Part shown: in pieces, positions 45,238 to 54,130 of the stretch
Layout: every line of letters begins with the position of its first letter
Numbering within the stretch: position 1 is the first letter of the stretch
Position numbers and translations under genes: made by a program
The notes under the pieces: generated by a model
Told to the model about the DNA's origin: nothing
Database searches by the model: none
The model's input: only the letters and a program-made list of their open reading frames with translations
NCBI GenBank assembly: GCA_965223085.1
Contig: OZ244981.1
Coordinates: 1-64,000 of the forward strand
Length of the DNA stretch: 64,000 bases
Direction of reading: 5' to 3'
DNA from: CBDCVO01 sp965223085
GTDB taxonomy: Bacteria; Pseudomonadota; Gammaproteobacteria; Ga0077536

Positions 45238-48200
45238 ATGTCCAAGGATGCCAATAATCCGGTCACATTTAGAACGGTCTTCTCTGCCGAACAACAAAGC
45301 ATCGATAACAACCAGAACAACGGCTACCGCTTGGGCTTGGCGCTGTCTGGCGGCGGCATCCGCAGCGCGACATTTAATCTCGGCGTACTCAAAGGACTAG
45401 CGCGACGGGGTATCTTGCGCCAAGTCGACTATTTGTCGACCGTCTCGGGTGGGGGCTACATTGGTTCGTGGCTAGCGGCGTGGGCGCGGCGAGCGCCGGG
45501 CGGGATCGCCCAAGTCCAACAACAAATTCAAGACGTCCCCGAGCCCAAGGCGATCGCCCACCTGCGTCATTATTCGAACTATCTCACGCCGCGCGTGGGA
45601 TTTTTGAGCGCTGATTTTTGGACCGGTCTCGCGACGCACTTTCGTAACACAGCGTTGAACTTGTGCGTGCTCGTGCCCATGTTAATGGCCTTGTTATGTT
45701 TGCCCTACATTTTTACTTGGATCGGCGTGCAAACTCGGGCGACGTTTTGGGCGCCCTGGACACTCGCCGCTGGCGGCGCTCTGCTCATCGCGACCATGGT
45801 CTACGCCGGCGCGCGCGCCCGCACACCAAGCGCGGACGACTCGCATAAAAACGCCGAAAGTGAGGTGCGCGAGCGCATTTCATCCGATGCGCTAGGCGCG
45901 CTGTTGGGCGTTTTGTTCCTGTTCTCGTGCTGGTTGAGCGCCCAAGCACTGACCTCGGCGTGGCTCGCGGACATCCGGCCGCAGCACCCCGGCATGTGGG
46001 CGTTGTGCGGCGGGATCATTGCGTTCGCCACCACGATGGCGCTGGCGTTCTATTTGCTCAACCGCCGGCGCTTGTCGCAAAAATCTTACGATGGCTGCTA
46101 TGTGTGGTCTTTGGCCTTAGCAAGTTTCGGTGGCGGCGCCACGAGCGGCTGTTTACTCGCCCTCATCGCCGGCGGCCTAGGTGCAAATAGTGCTATTTGG
46201 TCACTGCTCCTCGCCACCCCTTTAGTGGTTATCGCGGTCGGCAGTGGTATCGGCATTTATATCGGTATAATGGGCGGCTTGCTGTCTGAGGCAGCACGCG
46301 AATGGTGGGCGCGCTTCGCTGCCTGGGTCGCCATCGCGACCACGGCCTGGTGCCTATTGCACAGCTTTGCTTATGTCGTCCCACAACTTTACAAGAGCGT
46401 AGATAAGAACAACTTATACCTTAGCGTATCCTCGGTAGCCTGGACGTTGTTGAGCGTCATTGGGGTTGGCATCGGTCGCAGTCGCTTCACCGGCAGTCCC
46501 ACGTCAAATGCGGTGCTGGAAATCTTTGCCCGCGCGACGCCGTATATTTTTGTTCTCGGCCTGTTTGCCGTTGCCGGTATCGCCAACAGCGTCGTGCTAA
46601 GCAAAGTCACTGACTGCCAATTTTCGGGCTTGTTGTTAGAGAGCGCGGCTATCTGTGCGGGCGGCACCGCACCTGCATTATCGTTCAGCCTCGCCGTTGG
46701 GGGGCTGTTTGTTCTCGTTGTCGTGTTTCTCGCCACGCGCATCGACATCAACTTATTTTCGTTTCATTCCTTTTATAGTAATCGGCTCATGCGCTGTTAC
46801 TTGGGTGCGAGTCGCGACCCCGCGGCCCGGCGCCCGAACGGTTTTTCGCAGTTCGACCTTCATGATGATCTGGACTTGGCGCCGCCCAAGGATGATACGC
46901 ACCCACTGAAACCGCTGCATATCGTGAACGCCGCCCTGAACGTCAGCAAAAGTGAAAACCTCGCCTGGCAGGAACGCAAAGCGCTGTCCTTTGCGTTAAC
47001 GCCGTTGTACTGCGGCTACGCCACTGACCCGACGTTAGCGCACGGCGAGGATGACGGGGCCCGCAGCTACTGCCCCACCGCAGCCTTTATGAAAGAACCT
47101 CGCTACCGCGGCGGGAAATTGGGTCTCGCTACCGCCATGGCAATATCAGGCGCCGCCGCAAGCCCCAACATGGGCCACCATACTTCGCCTGCGCTGGCAT
47201 TCTTGCTCACTGTGTTCAACGTCAGGCTCGGACGCTGGATGCGCAACCCCCGCGTGCCGATAAACACCGCCCGCAACGTCAGTAACTGGCGCCGCTCGAT
47301 CCAAGCCAGTGAGATATTTCGCATCCGCTATTTGTTAATGGAGCTATTTGGCGCGACCACCGAAAGCGACGACTATGTTTATCTCAGCGATGGCGGACAC
47401 TTCGATAATCTCGGCATTTATGAACTCGTGCGGCGCGGCTGTCGCTACATTATCGCGAGCGATGCGGGCGCCGATCCCAACTATCAATTCGAGGATCTGG
47501 GTAACGCAATACGCAAATGCCGCATCGATTTCGGCGTGTCTATCGATCTCGACCCGTCCGTGATTCGGCCCCGCGATGAAACGGGTTTGAGCACTGCTAC
47601 CTGCGTCATCGGCAAAATTGACTATGGCAGCTACAATCCAAGCGGCACGGCACAGAGGCTCGCGCCGGGCTGGTTGCTGTATTTGAAAGCTTCGGTGCTC
47701 GGTGCGGAAGATCCCGACGTCATGCAATATCGTAATCGCTGCCCCGATTTTCCCCACGAGCCAACGTCCGATCAGTGGTTCAGCGAATCGCAATTCGAAA
47801 GTTACAAGACCCTGGGCGAAACCATCGCGGTGCGCGCGTTTGAGTCCGTCGACAAGCTCGAGGTCATCGACGACAGCGTCTTTCACCAATTGCATAGTAT
47901 TTGGGCGCCGGCGAGCGCCAGCACGCATAAGAATTTCACCCGCCACGTGCACTCCCTGCAGCAACTCACCGAGGAACTAAAAGCGAGCTCACAACTGGCG
48001 TTTCTCGATGAGCAAATCATTCCCGAATGGCCGTATCTGTTGAGTGGCGAAGCAGCCGTCGAATCGGATCCAGCGCGCATGTGGCTGCCCGAAGGCGATC
48101 ATTTGCGCCGTCTCGGGTTTTATTACTGCAGCCGGTTTATCCAGCTCATGGAAGCTGTGTATTTGGATTTAGACCTGGACTCGGAGTGGCGACACCCCGA

Positions 48201-48930
48201 TAACCGCGGTTGGATGAATTTGTTCAAACACTGGTCCTGGTCCGGCATGTTCCGCGCGACATGGGCGGTGAGCGCTGCTATGCACGGTGCACGTTTTCAG
48301 CGTTTTTGCCGCCAGCGGCTCGACTTAAGTTACCGCGATCCGCAAGTGCGAGGACCGCTCCGCGTTGCCAACAGTAGAGATCTGAAGAAGTTACTCGAAA
48401 ACGTGCACGCCGAGCTGGAAGACGACGGCAGCAATCGCGTGAAGACGAACTTCGTCGAGAACGCCTGCATCGAAGCACGCATCAAGAAACTCCACGGTCG
48501 CGACGATGTCGCACCGGCTGAATTCTTGGTGGCGCAAATCGTGCTCTCGATCGATGTGCCGGAGATCCCGGGTAAATCTTTAGATTTCCCTATCGCCTGT
48601 GCGCTCGCGTTCAGGGCCGCCGACGCGGGTACCCAAATAGTCTATTTTCGAGTTCGCGATCACCTGCGTCGCATGGGCCTGGGCGCGCGCGGGCTTAAAG
48701 CGATTATCGACAAATACCCCGACTGGACCGTCGCCGACTTAGATCTTATCCGCGCCATCGAAAGCGCTAGCACCGCTGCTGAAACTCCTCCACGCGATGG
48801 AGTCGACCCCATTTCGATGTTCCACGCCTTGTTCGATTCCTTGCACCGCCAGCGACGCCTGGGGGCCCAGCAAACCGACACCTGGCCGGATCCGACCTTG
48901 CCGCCGGTGCGCCAGGTGTCGCGCCGCTAG
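45238..48930 (+). CDS. Large patatin-like phospholipase with membrane domain
   Basis: A 1230-residue protein. The patatin oxyanion loop LGLALSGGGIRSATFNLGVL begins near residue 30; the nucleophile Ser is in LSTVSGGGYIGSWL near 70, and the dyad Asp in YLSDGGHFDNLGIYELV near 718. About eight to nine TM helices (residues 140-500) are inserted between the two catalytic halves. The C-terminal 450 residues have no clear domain. GGAG lies before ATG 45238. It forms an apparent operon with the sensor-like protein and the DUF2235 hydrolase and would act on phospholipid acyl esters at the membrane. Confidence 0.88.
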   Translation: MSKDANNPVTFRTVFSAEQQSIDNNQNNGYRLGLALSGGGIRSATFNLGVLKGLARRGILRQVDYLSTVSGGGYIGSWLAAWARRAPGGIAQVQQQIQDVPEPKAIAHLRHYSNYLTPRVGFLSADFWTGLATHFRNTALNLCVLVPMLMALLCLPYIFTWIGVQTRATFWAPWTLAAGGALLIATMVYAGARARTPSADDSHKNAESEVRERISSDALGALLGVLFLFSCWLSAQALTSAWLADIRPQHPGMWALCGGIIAFATTMALAFYLLNRRRLSQKSYDGCYVWSLALASFGGGATSGCLLALIAGGLGANSAIWSLLLATPLVVIAVGSGIGIYIGIMGGLLSEAAREWWARFAAWVAIATTAWCLLHSFAYVVPQLYKSVDKNNLYLSVSSVAWTLLSVIGVGIGRSRFTGSPTSNAVLEIFARATPYIFVLGLFAVAGIANSVVLSKVTDCQFSGLLLESAAICAGGTAPALSFSLAVGGLFVLVVVFLATRIDINLFSFHSFYSNRLMRCYLGASRDPAARRPNGFSQFDLHDDLDLAPPKDDTHPLKPLHIVNAALNVSKSENLAWQERKALSFALTPLYCGYATDPTLAHGEDDGARSYCPTAAFMKEPRYRGGKLGLATAMAISGAAASPNMGHHTSPALAFLLTVFNVRLGRWMRNPRVPINTARNVSNWRRSIQASEIFRIRYLLMELFGATTESDDYVYLSDGGHFDNLGIYELVRRGCRYIIASDAGADPNYQFEDLGNAIRKCRIDFGVSIDLDPSVIRPRDETGLSTATCVIGKIDYGSYNPSGTAQRLAPGWLLYLKASVLGAEDPDVMQYRNRCPDFPHEPTSDQWFSESQFESYKTLGETIAVRAFESVDKLEVIDDSVFHQLHSIWAPASASTHKNFTRHVHSLQQLTEELKASSQLAFLDEQIIPEWPYLLSGEAAVESDPARMWLPEGDHLRRLGFYYCSRFIQLMEAVYLDLDLDSEWRHPDNRGWMNLFKHWSWSGMFRATWAVSAAMHGARFQRFCRQRLDLSYRDPQVRGPLRVANSRDLKKLLENVHAELEDDGSNRVKTNFVENACIEARIKKLHGRDDVAPAEFLVAQIVLSIDVPEIPGKSLDFPIACALAFRAADAGTQIVYFRVRDHLRRMGLGARGLKAIIDKYPDWTVADLDLIRAIESASTAAETPPRDGVDPISMFHALFDSLHRQRRLGAQQTDTWPDPTLPPVRQVSRR

Positions 48931-49035
48931 CGCGGATCGCGACGAGGAGTAGAAAGTCAGCAGACTTGTAAAAATCGCCGAAATCCGCGAAGCTGTTTGG
49001 CATTGTCGCGTGCATCAACGTACAGAGATCAGAAC

Positions 49036-49968
49036 ATGGCAAACCGCATCAGTTCAAGCCACGCTCGCCGTGGTCTTAGCGCCTCGGTCATCGTCTTTCT
49101 ATTACTTTTGTGCGCCGGTCGCGCCAGTGCGTACACGCAACTCGTTGTCTTCGGCGACAGTCTTAGCGACAGCGGTAATGTTTTTGCGTCCTCGGGCGGT
49201 TTGATCCCGATAGCACCATATTTTGACGGCCGCTTCTCGAATGGACCGGTGTGGGTGGAAACCTTAGCAAGCCAGCTGGGCCTGAGCGCTACGCCCTCGT
49301 TGAGCGGCGGTACGAATTACGCCTACGGCGGTGCACGCACGGGGCCCGCGGGCGACACGCCACCGAGTCTCGTCGATCAGGCCGACACGTATTTGATCGA
49401 TGTCGCGAATGTCGCCGATCCGGGCGCGCTGTATGTTGTCGCCGGCGGCGGCAATGACGCCCGCGACGCGGACACGGCGGCGACGGTCGCGAATATTAGT
49501 GACATTATCACGGACCTCGTGACCGCCGGCGCCGCGAGCTTCTTGGTGGCCAACGTACCCGATTTAGGTAAAACCCCGGAAGCCATCAATGATGGCAACG
49601 AGGCCGCAGCGTCAGCCTTGGCGGCGAGCGTCAACCTGGACCTGCAACTGGCACTCGCGGACCTGCGCGTCGACCTCGGCGTGACGGTGCTCGAATTAGA
49701 TGCTTTTGCGCTGTTAAACGACTTTGTTACGAACCCGGGCAACTACGGTTTTACGAATGTCGACGCCTCCTGCTTAGTGATCGTCTTTCCCTGCAGTGCG
49801 CCCGAGCAATACCTCTTCTGGGATACCCTTCATCCCACCGCGACGGCGCATGCCTTGATCGGCGATGCCGCGTACGCGGCCGTGGTACCGCTGCCAGCAA
49901 CGGCGTGGCTGTTGGGATCCGCGCTTGGCATTGCCGCGTGGCGGCGACGGCGAGGTGAAACCGGATAA
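49036..49968 (+). CDS. VPLPA-CTERM sorted SGNH/GDSL esterase
   Basis: A 310-residue secreted hydrolase. A Sec signal (SVIVFLLLLCAGRASA) is followed by the GDSL block VVFGDSLSDSGNVFA with the nucleophile Ser, a block III-like VVAGGGNDARD, and DTLHPTATAH with the catalytic Asp/His. The C-terminus is a canonical VPLPATAWLLGSALGIAAWRR sorting tail, so exosortase should process it. It would hydrolyse esters outside the cell or at its surface. ATG 49036 fits the signal peptide; an upstream TTG does not. Confidence 0.92.
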   Translation: MANRISSSHARRGLSASVIVFLLLLCAGRASAYTQLVVFGDSLSDSGNVFASSGGLIPIAPYFDGRFSNGPVWVETLASQLGLSATPSLSGGTNYAYGGARTGPAGDTPPSLVDQADTYLIDVANVADPGALYVVAGGGNDARDADTAATVANISDIITDLVTAGAASFLVANVPDLGKTPEAINDGNEAAASALAASVNLDLQLALADLRVDLGVTVLELDAFALLNDFVTNPGNYGFTNVDASCLVIVFPCSAPEQYLFWDTLHPTATAHALIGDAAYAAVVPLPATAWLLGSALGIAAWRRRRGETG

Positions 49969-49994
49969 GACCTCAGTCTCCCGCGCGCGGCGCC

Positions 49995-50747
49995 TTATTT
50001 TAATTTCTGCAAATACTGTTTCGTGAAGACCTTGGCCGGTAGCTTGCGGTTTTTCATATTACTGTAATCCATGATCGAAACTTCACCGCCGCGCGCGGCG
50101 TCGGTGAGCGTCAAGCGTGTCGGGCGCACTTTGCCGCCGAGGGATTTGAATTCCCCATAGTGTGCCGTCTTCAGTAAGCGCCCCGACACGGTATAGAACT
50201 CAGCCCTGTGGGGCCAATGATTATCCGTGCGCACCCAATACATCACTTTGTGGTAGGTGACCCCGCGGCGCGCGGCGGTAAGTTCTAACACGTAGCAGCT
50301 ATGTTCACCACAGGCTTCCTCACGCACGTGTTTCGGGGTGTAGTCACCGGTAAAGTTTGCGCGCGCCAGATCGCCGTTCGCCACTTGCCCGGTGAGCTTT
50401 TGCGACAAGGGCAAGCGTACCGGTTGGGATACCGCCGGCATGAACACCCACAGATCCTTGTCCCGCATCAATAACATCTGGCCACGTTCGTCCGCCGGTT
50501 CGCGCGTCAGCACCAGGGTGCGCGCGTTGCCCTTCGACAAAACCTGATAAACGCGTGCGACCTCGCGCCGTCCACGCCGCTCGCTGGTGACCCGGATCTT
50601 GACTTGAAAGCCCGCTGTGGGAAAACGGATCTCGTCGGCTTGGGCAACGATCTGTTGTGCCAGCGGCTCCGCACCGTAAGCGTAGCTCGTGAGCACGAGC
50701 GGGGCAAGCAAGAGGCCGATTATGACCGCAAGTTTAGATGCGTTCAT
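49995..50747 (-). CDS. LolA-like outer membrane lipoprotein-sorting protein
   Basis: A 250-residue periplasmic protein with a signal peptide (LAVIIGLLLAPLVLTSYAYG) and a LolA-like half-barrel sequence: DLWVFMPAVSQPVRLPLSQK, GDLARANFTGDYTPKHV and YHKVMYWVRTDNHWPHRAEF. This subfamily normally accompanies FtsX-type ABC exporters. It is divergent from the ABC ATPase with a 59-nt gap. It would carry a lipoprotein or lipid across the periplasm. Confidence 0.86.
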   Translation of the reverse strand: MNASKLAVIIGLLLAPLVLTSYAYGAEPLAQQIVAQADEIRFPTAGFQVKIRVTSERRGRREVARVYQVLSKGNARTLVLTREPADERGQMLLMRDKDLWVFMPAVSQPVRLPLSQKLTGQVANGDLARANFTGDYTPKHVREEACGEHSCYVLELTAARRGVTYHKVMYWVRTDNHWPHRAEFYTVSGRLLKTAHYGEFKSLGGKVRPTRLTLTDAARGGEVSIMDYSNMKNRKLPAKVFTKQYLQKLK

Positions 50748-50806
50748 GCAGATTTTCTCGTATATTTAAGTCTTTTAGAGTCAGTTTCTCGAAATTTCGT
50801 CAGATA

Positions 50807-51517
50807 ATGACCGCACACGTCGTCAAGGTGGACCAAGTCTACAAAGAATATTTTCTCGGCAACCAAAAAGTTGTCGCCTTGACGGATATTTCCCTCATGG
50901 TGCGTGAAGGTGAGTTCTTGGCCATCTCTGGGCCTTCGGGGAGCGGCAAATCAACCTTACTCAATCTCATTGGTTGCATCGACAAACCCAGCGAAGGCCG
51001 CATCTACATCGATGCGACAGATGTTACCGAGCTACCCCCGGATGCGCTTGCCGATCTTCGTTCACGAGACATCGGTTTCATTTTTCAAACCTTTAACTTA
51101 TTGCCGGTGCTCTCGGCGGCCGAGAACGTCGAATACCCCTTGCTCAATCGACGCCTCAAACGCAGCCTACGCAAGGAGTTGGTCGACTATTATTTGAACC
51201 TCGTTGGCCTAGAGAAGTTCAAGACCCATCGCCCCAATGAGATGAGCGGCGGCCAACGCCAACGCGTCGCGATCGCACGTGCTCTGGCGATAGGGCCCCG
51301 GATCGTGCTCGCCGACGAGCCGACCGCCAACCTCGACCACAAAACCGGTCTCAGCATTTTGCAATTAATGTCACAAATAAACCACAATGAAAACACGACA
51401 TTCGTCTTCTCGACCCACGATCCGCAAGTAATGGCGATGGCTAATCGGATCGTACGTTTGACGGACGGGGTGCTCACCGATCCCGGCTATAACTTTGAAG
51501 GGGCTAAACGTGCATAG
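50807..51517 (+). CDS. ABC transporter ATP-binding protein (LolD/MacB type)
   Basis: A 236-residue ATPase: Walker A ISGPSGSGKSTLLNLIG, Q-loop FIFQTFNLLP, signature NEMSGGQRQRVAIARAL, Walker B IVLADEPTANLD and H-loop STHD. The LolD/MacB subclass pairs with FtsX-type permeases. None is adjacent, but two are encoded at 36.9-39.8 kb. ATG 50807 gives the normal N-terminus. It overlaps the DUF1302 start by 8 nt. Confidence 0.93.
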   Translation: MTAHVVKVDQVYKEYFLGNQKVVALTDISLMVREGEFLAISGPSGSGKSTLLNLIGCIDKPSEGRIYIDATDVTELPPDALADLRSRDIGFIFQTFNLLPVLSAAENVEYPLLNRRLKRSLRKELVDYYLNLVGLEKFKTHRPNEMSGGQRQRVAIARALAIGPRIVLADEPTANLDHKTGLSILQLMSQINHNENTTFVFSTHDPQVMAMANRIVRLTDGVLTDPGYNFEGAKRA

Positions 51518-53132
51518 ACAGGGATCTAAACCAACATCGCACCACGCCTTACTCGGCGCGGCGTTGCTCGTCTTCATGCTACCCGGGGGACTCCGCGCCC
51601 AGTCGATGGAGGACCTTTTCGATCTCGAAGACGAAGTCCTGAGCGAAGAGACGCCAGCGGCGGCGACCGAAGCGTCTGTACCTGACACCGTCGATGCGGT
51701 CGAAGAGCACTTTGGTGTCGAGGAAGAAACGGTGCCGGCAACCCCGGAATCCGCCGAAGAGTTGTTCGGCGTCGACGAAGCGCCGGGGTCCCCCGATGCG
51801 CGCACGGTCGAAGAAACCACGCCCGCGACACCCGCCAGCGAGCCCGATGTCGATACCGGCGTAGAGGATTTGTTCGAGCCCGAAGCGCGCACCGCGGAGG
51901 CGCCGCCGCCCACGCGCGGTTTCGAATGGCTATCGGGTTTTTGGCAAAACGAGCTGGCCTATACGGTGCCGCAAAAAGATCACTTTTCAAAGTGGAAAAA
52001 CCACCTGCGTCTCGTTGCCAAAGGCGCATTGAGCGCGAACGTGAAGTGGCAGGTGAGCGGCCATCTGATCTATGACCCGATCTACGAAATCGATAATTTC
52101 TACGGCGACGCGGTCGAAGATGAACAAAAATTCGACGGTTGGTTTCACGAAACGTTTTTGGATATTTCGCTGGGCGACTGGGAAATCCGCCTCGGTCGAC
52201 AAAACATCGTGTGGGGCGAAGCCGTCGGTTTATTTTTCGCCGATGTCGTCTCCGCGCTCGATCTGCGTGAGTTCGTGCTGCCTGATTTTGATTTGATCCG
52301 GATCCCGCAATGGGCGTTGCGCGCAGAATACTATCGCGGCGACTTTCATGGCGAAATCGTTTTCATCCCCCAGATGACGACCGATGAGATCGGCGTGCCC
52401 GGTGCAGAGTTCTATCCGTTTCAAGTCGACGCGCCAGCAGGATTCGGCGTGCGCTTCGTGGATGCGAACGAACCCGGTGATCCCGGTGAGGACTTCGGTT
52501 TCGGTACGCGCCTATCATATCTCGTCGATGGCTGGGACCTCGCGGCGTTCTACTACACCAGCCCAGACAAATCGCCGGCCTTTCAGCGCACCCTGTCAGG
52601 CGGCGCCACACCGACGATCACCTACCGCCCGCTGCACGAACGCATTCATCAACTCGGCGGCACCTTGGCAAAAGGTTTTGGTTCAACAGTGTTAAAAAGC
52701 GAGATTGTCTTCACCGCTGATCGCCTCGTCTCGGTAGCGCGGTTCGACGAACTTGATGGACTCGAGGAGACCGACGAAGTACGTTTTCTAGTCGGCCTCG
52801 ACTATGTTTGGGAGCGGCATAATTTTAATGCCCAGTTTTTTCAAACGCGGTTCCTACAGCACGAGCGTTCGATGTTCTCCGATGATGTCGAGAACGGTTT
52901 TAGTTTGTTGTGGCGCAGTGAGGCGTGGCATCCCGATCTCGAGTCCGAGTTGCTGTGGATCCGCAGCCTCAATCGGGACGAATGGTTGCTCGAAGCCAAA
53001 CTTACTTGGCATATTAGTGGCAACTGGCGCGGCGTGATCGGCGCGGATATTTTTGACGGTTCGCGACGCTCATTCTTGGGCCGTTTCAAAGATACCGATC
53101 GAATTTACTACGAGCTACGCTACAGCTTCTAG
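51510..53132 (+). CDS. DUF1302-like outer membrane beta-barrel protein
   Basis: A 540-residue exported protein: signal SHHALLGAALLVFMLPGGLRAQ, then an acidic Pro/Thr-rich stretch of about 110 residues with four short repeats (MEDLFDLED, VEEHFGVEE, AEELFGVDE, VEDLFEPEA). A barrel of alternating strands follows (IRLGRQNIVWGEAVGLFFAD, FVLPDFDLIRIPQWALRAEY), ending FKDTDRIYYELRYSF with a terminal Phe. The RQNIVWGEA block is typical of DUF1302. GTG 51510 has AAGGGG seven nt before it. Probably the outer-membrane partner of the ABC/LolA export system. Confidence 0.85.
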   Translation: MHRQGSKPTSHHALLGAALLVFMLPGGLRAQSMEDLFDLEDEVLSEETPAAATEASVPDTVDAVEEHFGVEEETVPATPESAEELFGVDEAPGSPDARTVEETTPATPASEPDVDTGVEDLFEPEARTAEAPPPTRGFEWLSGFWQNELAYTVPQKDHFSKWKNHLRLVAKGALSANVKWQVSGHLIYDPIYEIDNFYGDAVEDEQKFDGWFHETFLDISLGDWEIRLGRQNIVWGEAVGLFFADVVSALDLREFVLPDFDLIRIPQWALRAEYYRGDFHGEIVFIPQMTTDEIGVPGAEFYPFQVDAPAGFGVRFVDANEPGDPGEDFGFGTRLSYLVDGWDLAAFYYTSPDKSPAFQRTLSGGATPTITYRPLHERIHQLGGTLAKGFGSTVLKSEIVFTADRLVSVARFDELDGLEETDEVRFLVGLDYVWERHNFNAQFFQTRFLQHERSMFSDDVENGFSLLWRSEAWHPDLESELLWIRSLNRDEWLLEAKLTWHISGNWRGVIGADIFDGSRRSFLGRFKDTDRIYYELRYSF

Positions 53133-53140
53133 GCGGCCTA

Positions 53141-54121
53141 CTACACAGTAGGCTCGGGTGAGTCCCGCGATGACATTGCTTGAACGCAATTGTGAGTTCG
53201 CTTGGTCCCGCCGAGCAGTATCAAGGTGAGCTCCGCGGCGAGCAAGCGGGTGCCCGCAGCGCTTAGCGCGGCGCACGGGAAAACCCAGCTGCGAACGTCC
53301 CGCGTGATGCTCTCGCGGGGGTTGCTAATCAGGAAACAGACGCGCGCATCGCTGCGCACGCACGCTAACGCGTCGAGATCGATTTCGATCGCGTGTTTGC
53401 TATAGACCATCGGCTCGGCGAGAAAATCGTGTCCGCGTTGGCGCGCGCGTTCGAGCAAGGCAGCGGACAGCATCGCGGCGGGAAATAAGGGCGGAAACAT
53501 GGCCCGGGACGCGATTTCGTCGATATGCCGGTTCGGATCGATGTTCGCGCCGAGGAGAAAGTTCTTGGCGTTTGCGGTCGTCAAATAACGCCGTTTCAGG
53601 AAAAACCGCCCCGCATCGAGAAACGAACAATCGGGTAGCGCTTGCACAGCTGCCAACGATGGCGATGCAATCTCGTTCAGTAAGGTCGGCCGCAGTGCCG
53701 AAGTATAAACGCCTTTAGCCGCGAGCCCGCGTGTTGTGCGGGCAACAACGCGATTGCTATAGGTTTGCCGCTGGGTGGCGAGAACAGTCGATTTAACCTC
53801 GACAGTAGCGGTATCGTCGGTCCGTAGTGCGTCGACGAACGTCATTTTAACGCGGGAGAAGCGCGCGCGTTCGGCAGCCAAACCTTCCTCGGCACGTACG
53901 CGTTGCACGCACTCGTCGACGAACGTGCTCAGTTGAAAACCTAATGCGATGACACCGCCAAAAGGATTGCCAGACACCGTTTGCCAACGATGGCGGTCGT
54001 GAAAGGGATTGAAATCATCACTGGCGAAACGCGCAACATCGACATGCATCGGTGTAAAGCAGACCTCGAAGCACGCCGCGTCGGAGACGAGCGCCTTCTT
54101 CGCTCGGTTTCGCAGCGCCAC
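53141..54121 (-). CDS. MaoC-like hot-dog domain protein
   Basis: A 326-residue protein. DVARFASDDFNPFHDRHRWQ followed by GNPFGGVIALGFQLSTF is the hydratase-2/MaoC hot-dog signature (Asp/His pair). A second half (about residues 165-300) may be a degenerate second hot-dog. It might hydrate or bind an acyl-thioester. It lies downstream of the exosortase-associated acyltransferase on the same strand (10-nt gap), suggesting joint acyl metabolism. It converges with the DUF1302 gene. Confidence 0.72.
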   Translation of the reverse strand: MALRNRAKKALVSDAACFEVCFTPMHVDVARFASDDFNPFHDRHRWQTVSGNPFGGVIALGFQLSTFVDECVQRVRAEEGLAAERARFSRVKMTFVDALRTDDTATVEVKSTVLATQRQTYSNRVVARTTRGLAAKGVYTSALRPTLLNEIASPSLAAVQALPDCSFLDAGRFFLKRRYLTTANAKNFLLGANIDPNRHIDEIASRAMFPPLFPAAMLSAALLERARQRGHDFLAEPMVYSKHAIEIDLDALACVRSDARVCFLISNPRESITRDVRSWVFPCAALSAAGTRLLAAELTLILLGGTKRTHNCVQAMSSRDSPEPTV

Positions 54122-54130
54122 TCGGCGGCC

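Noticed and set aside
48990..49012. Sigma-54-like TTGGCAT...TGCAT before the GDSL esterase
   Set aside because: The GG to GC spacing is 11 nt rather than 10 and the match is weak.
53143..53160. GCCTACT-ACAC-AGTAGGC hairpin between the DUF1302 and MaoC-like genes
   Set aside because: It has no T run on either side and overlaps the end of the MaoC-like gene, so it was not called a terminator.
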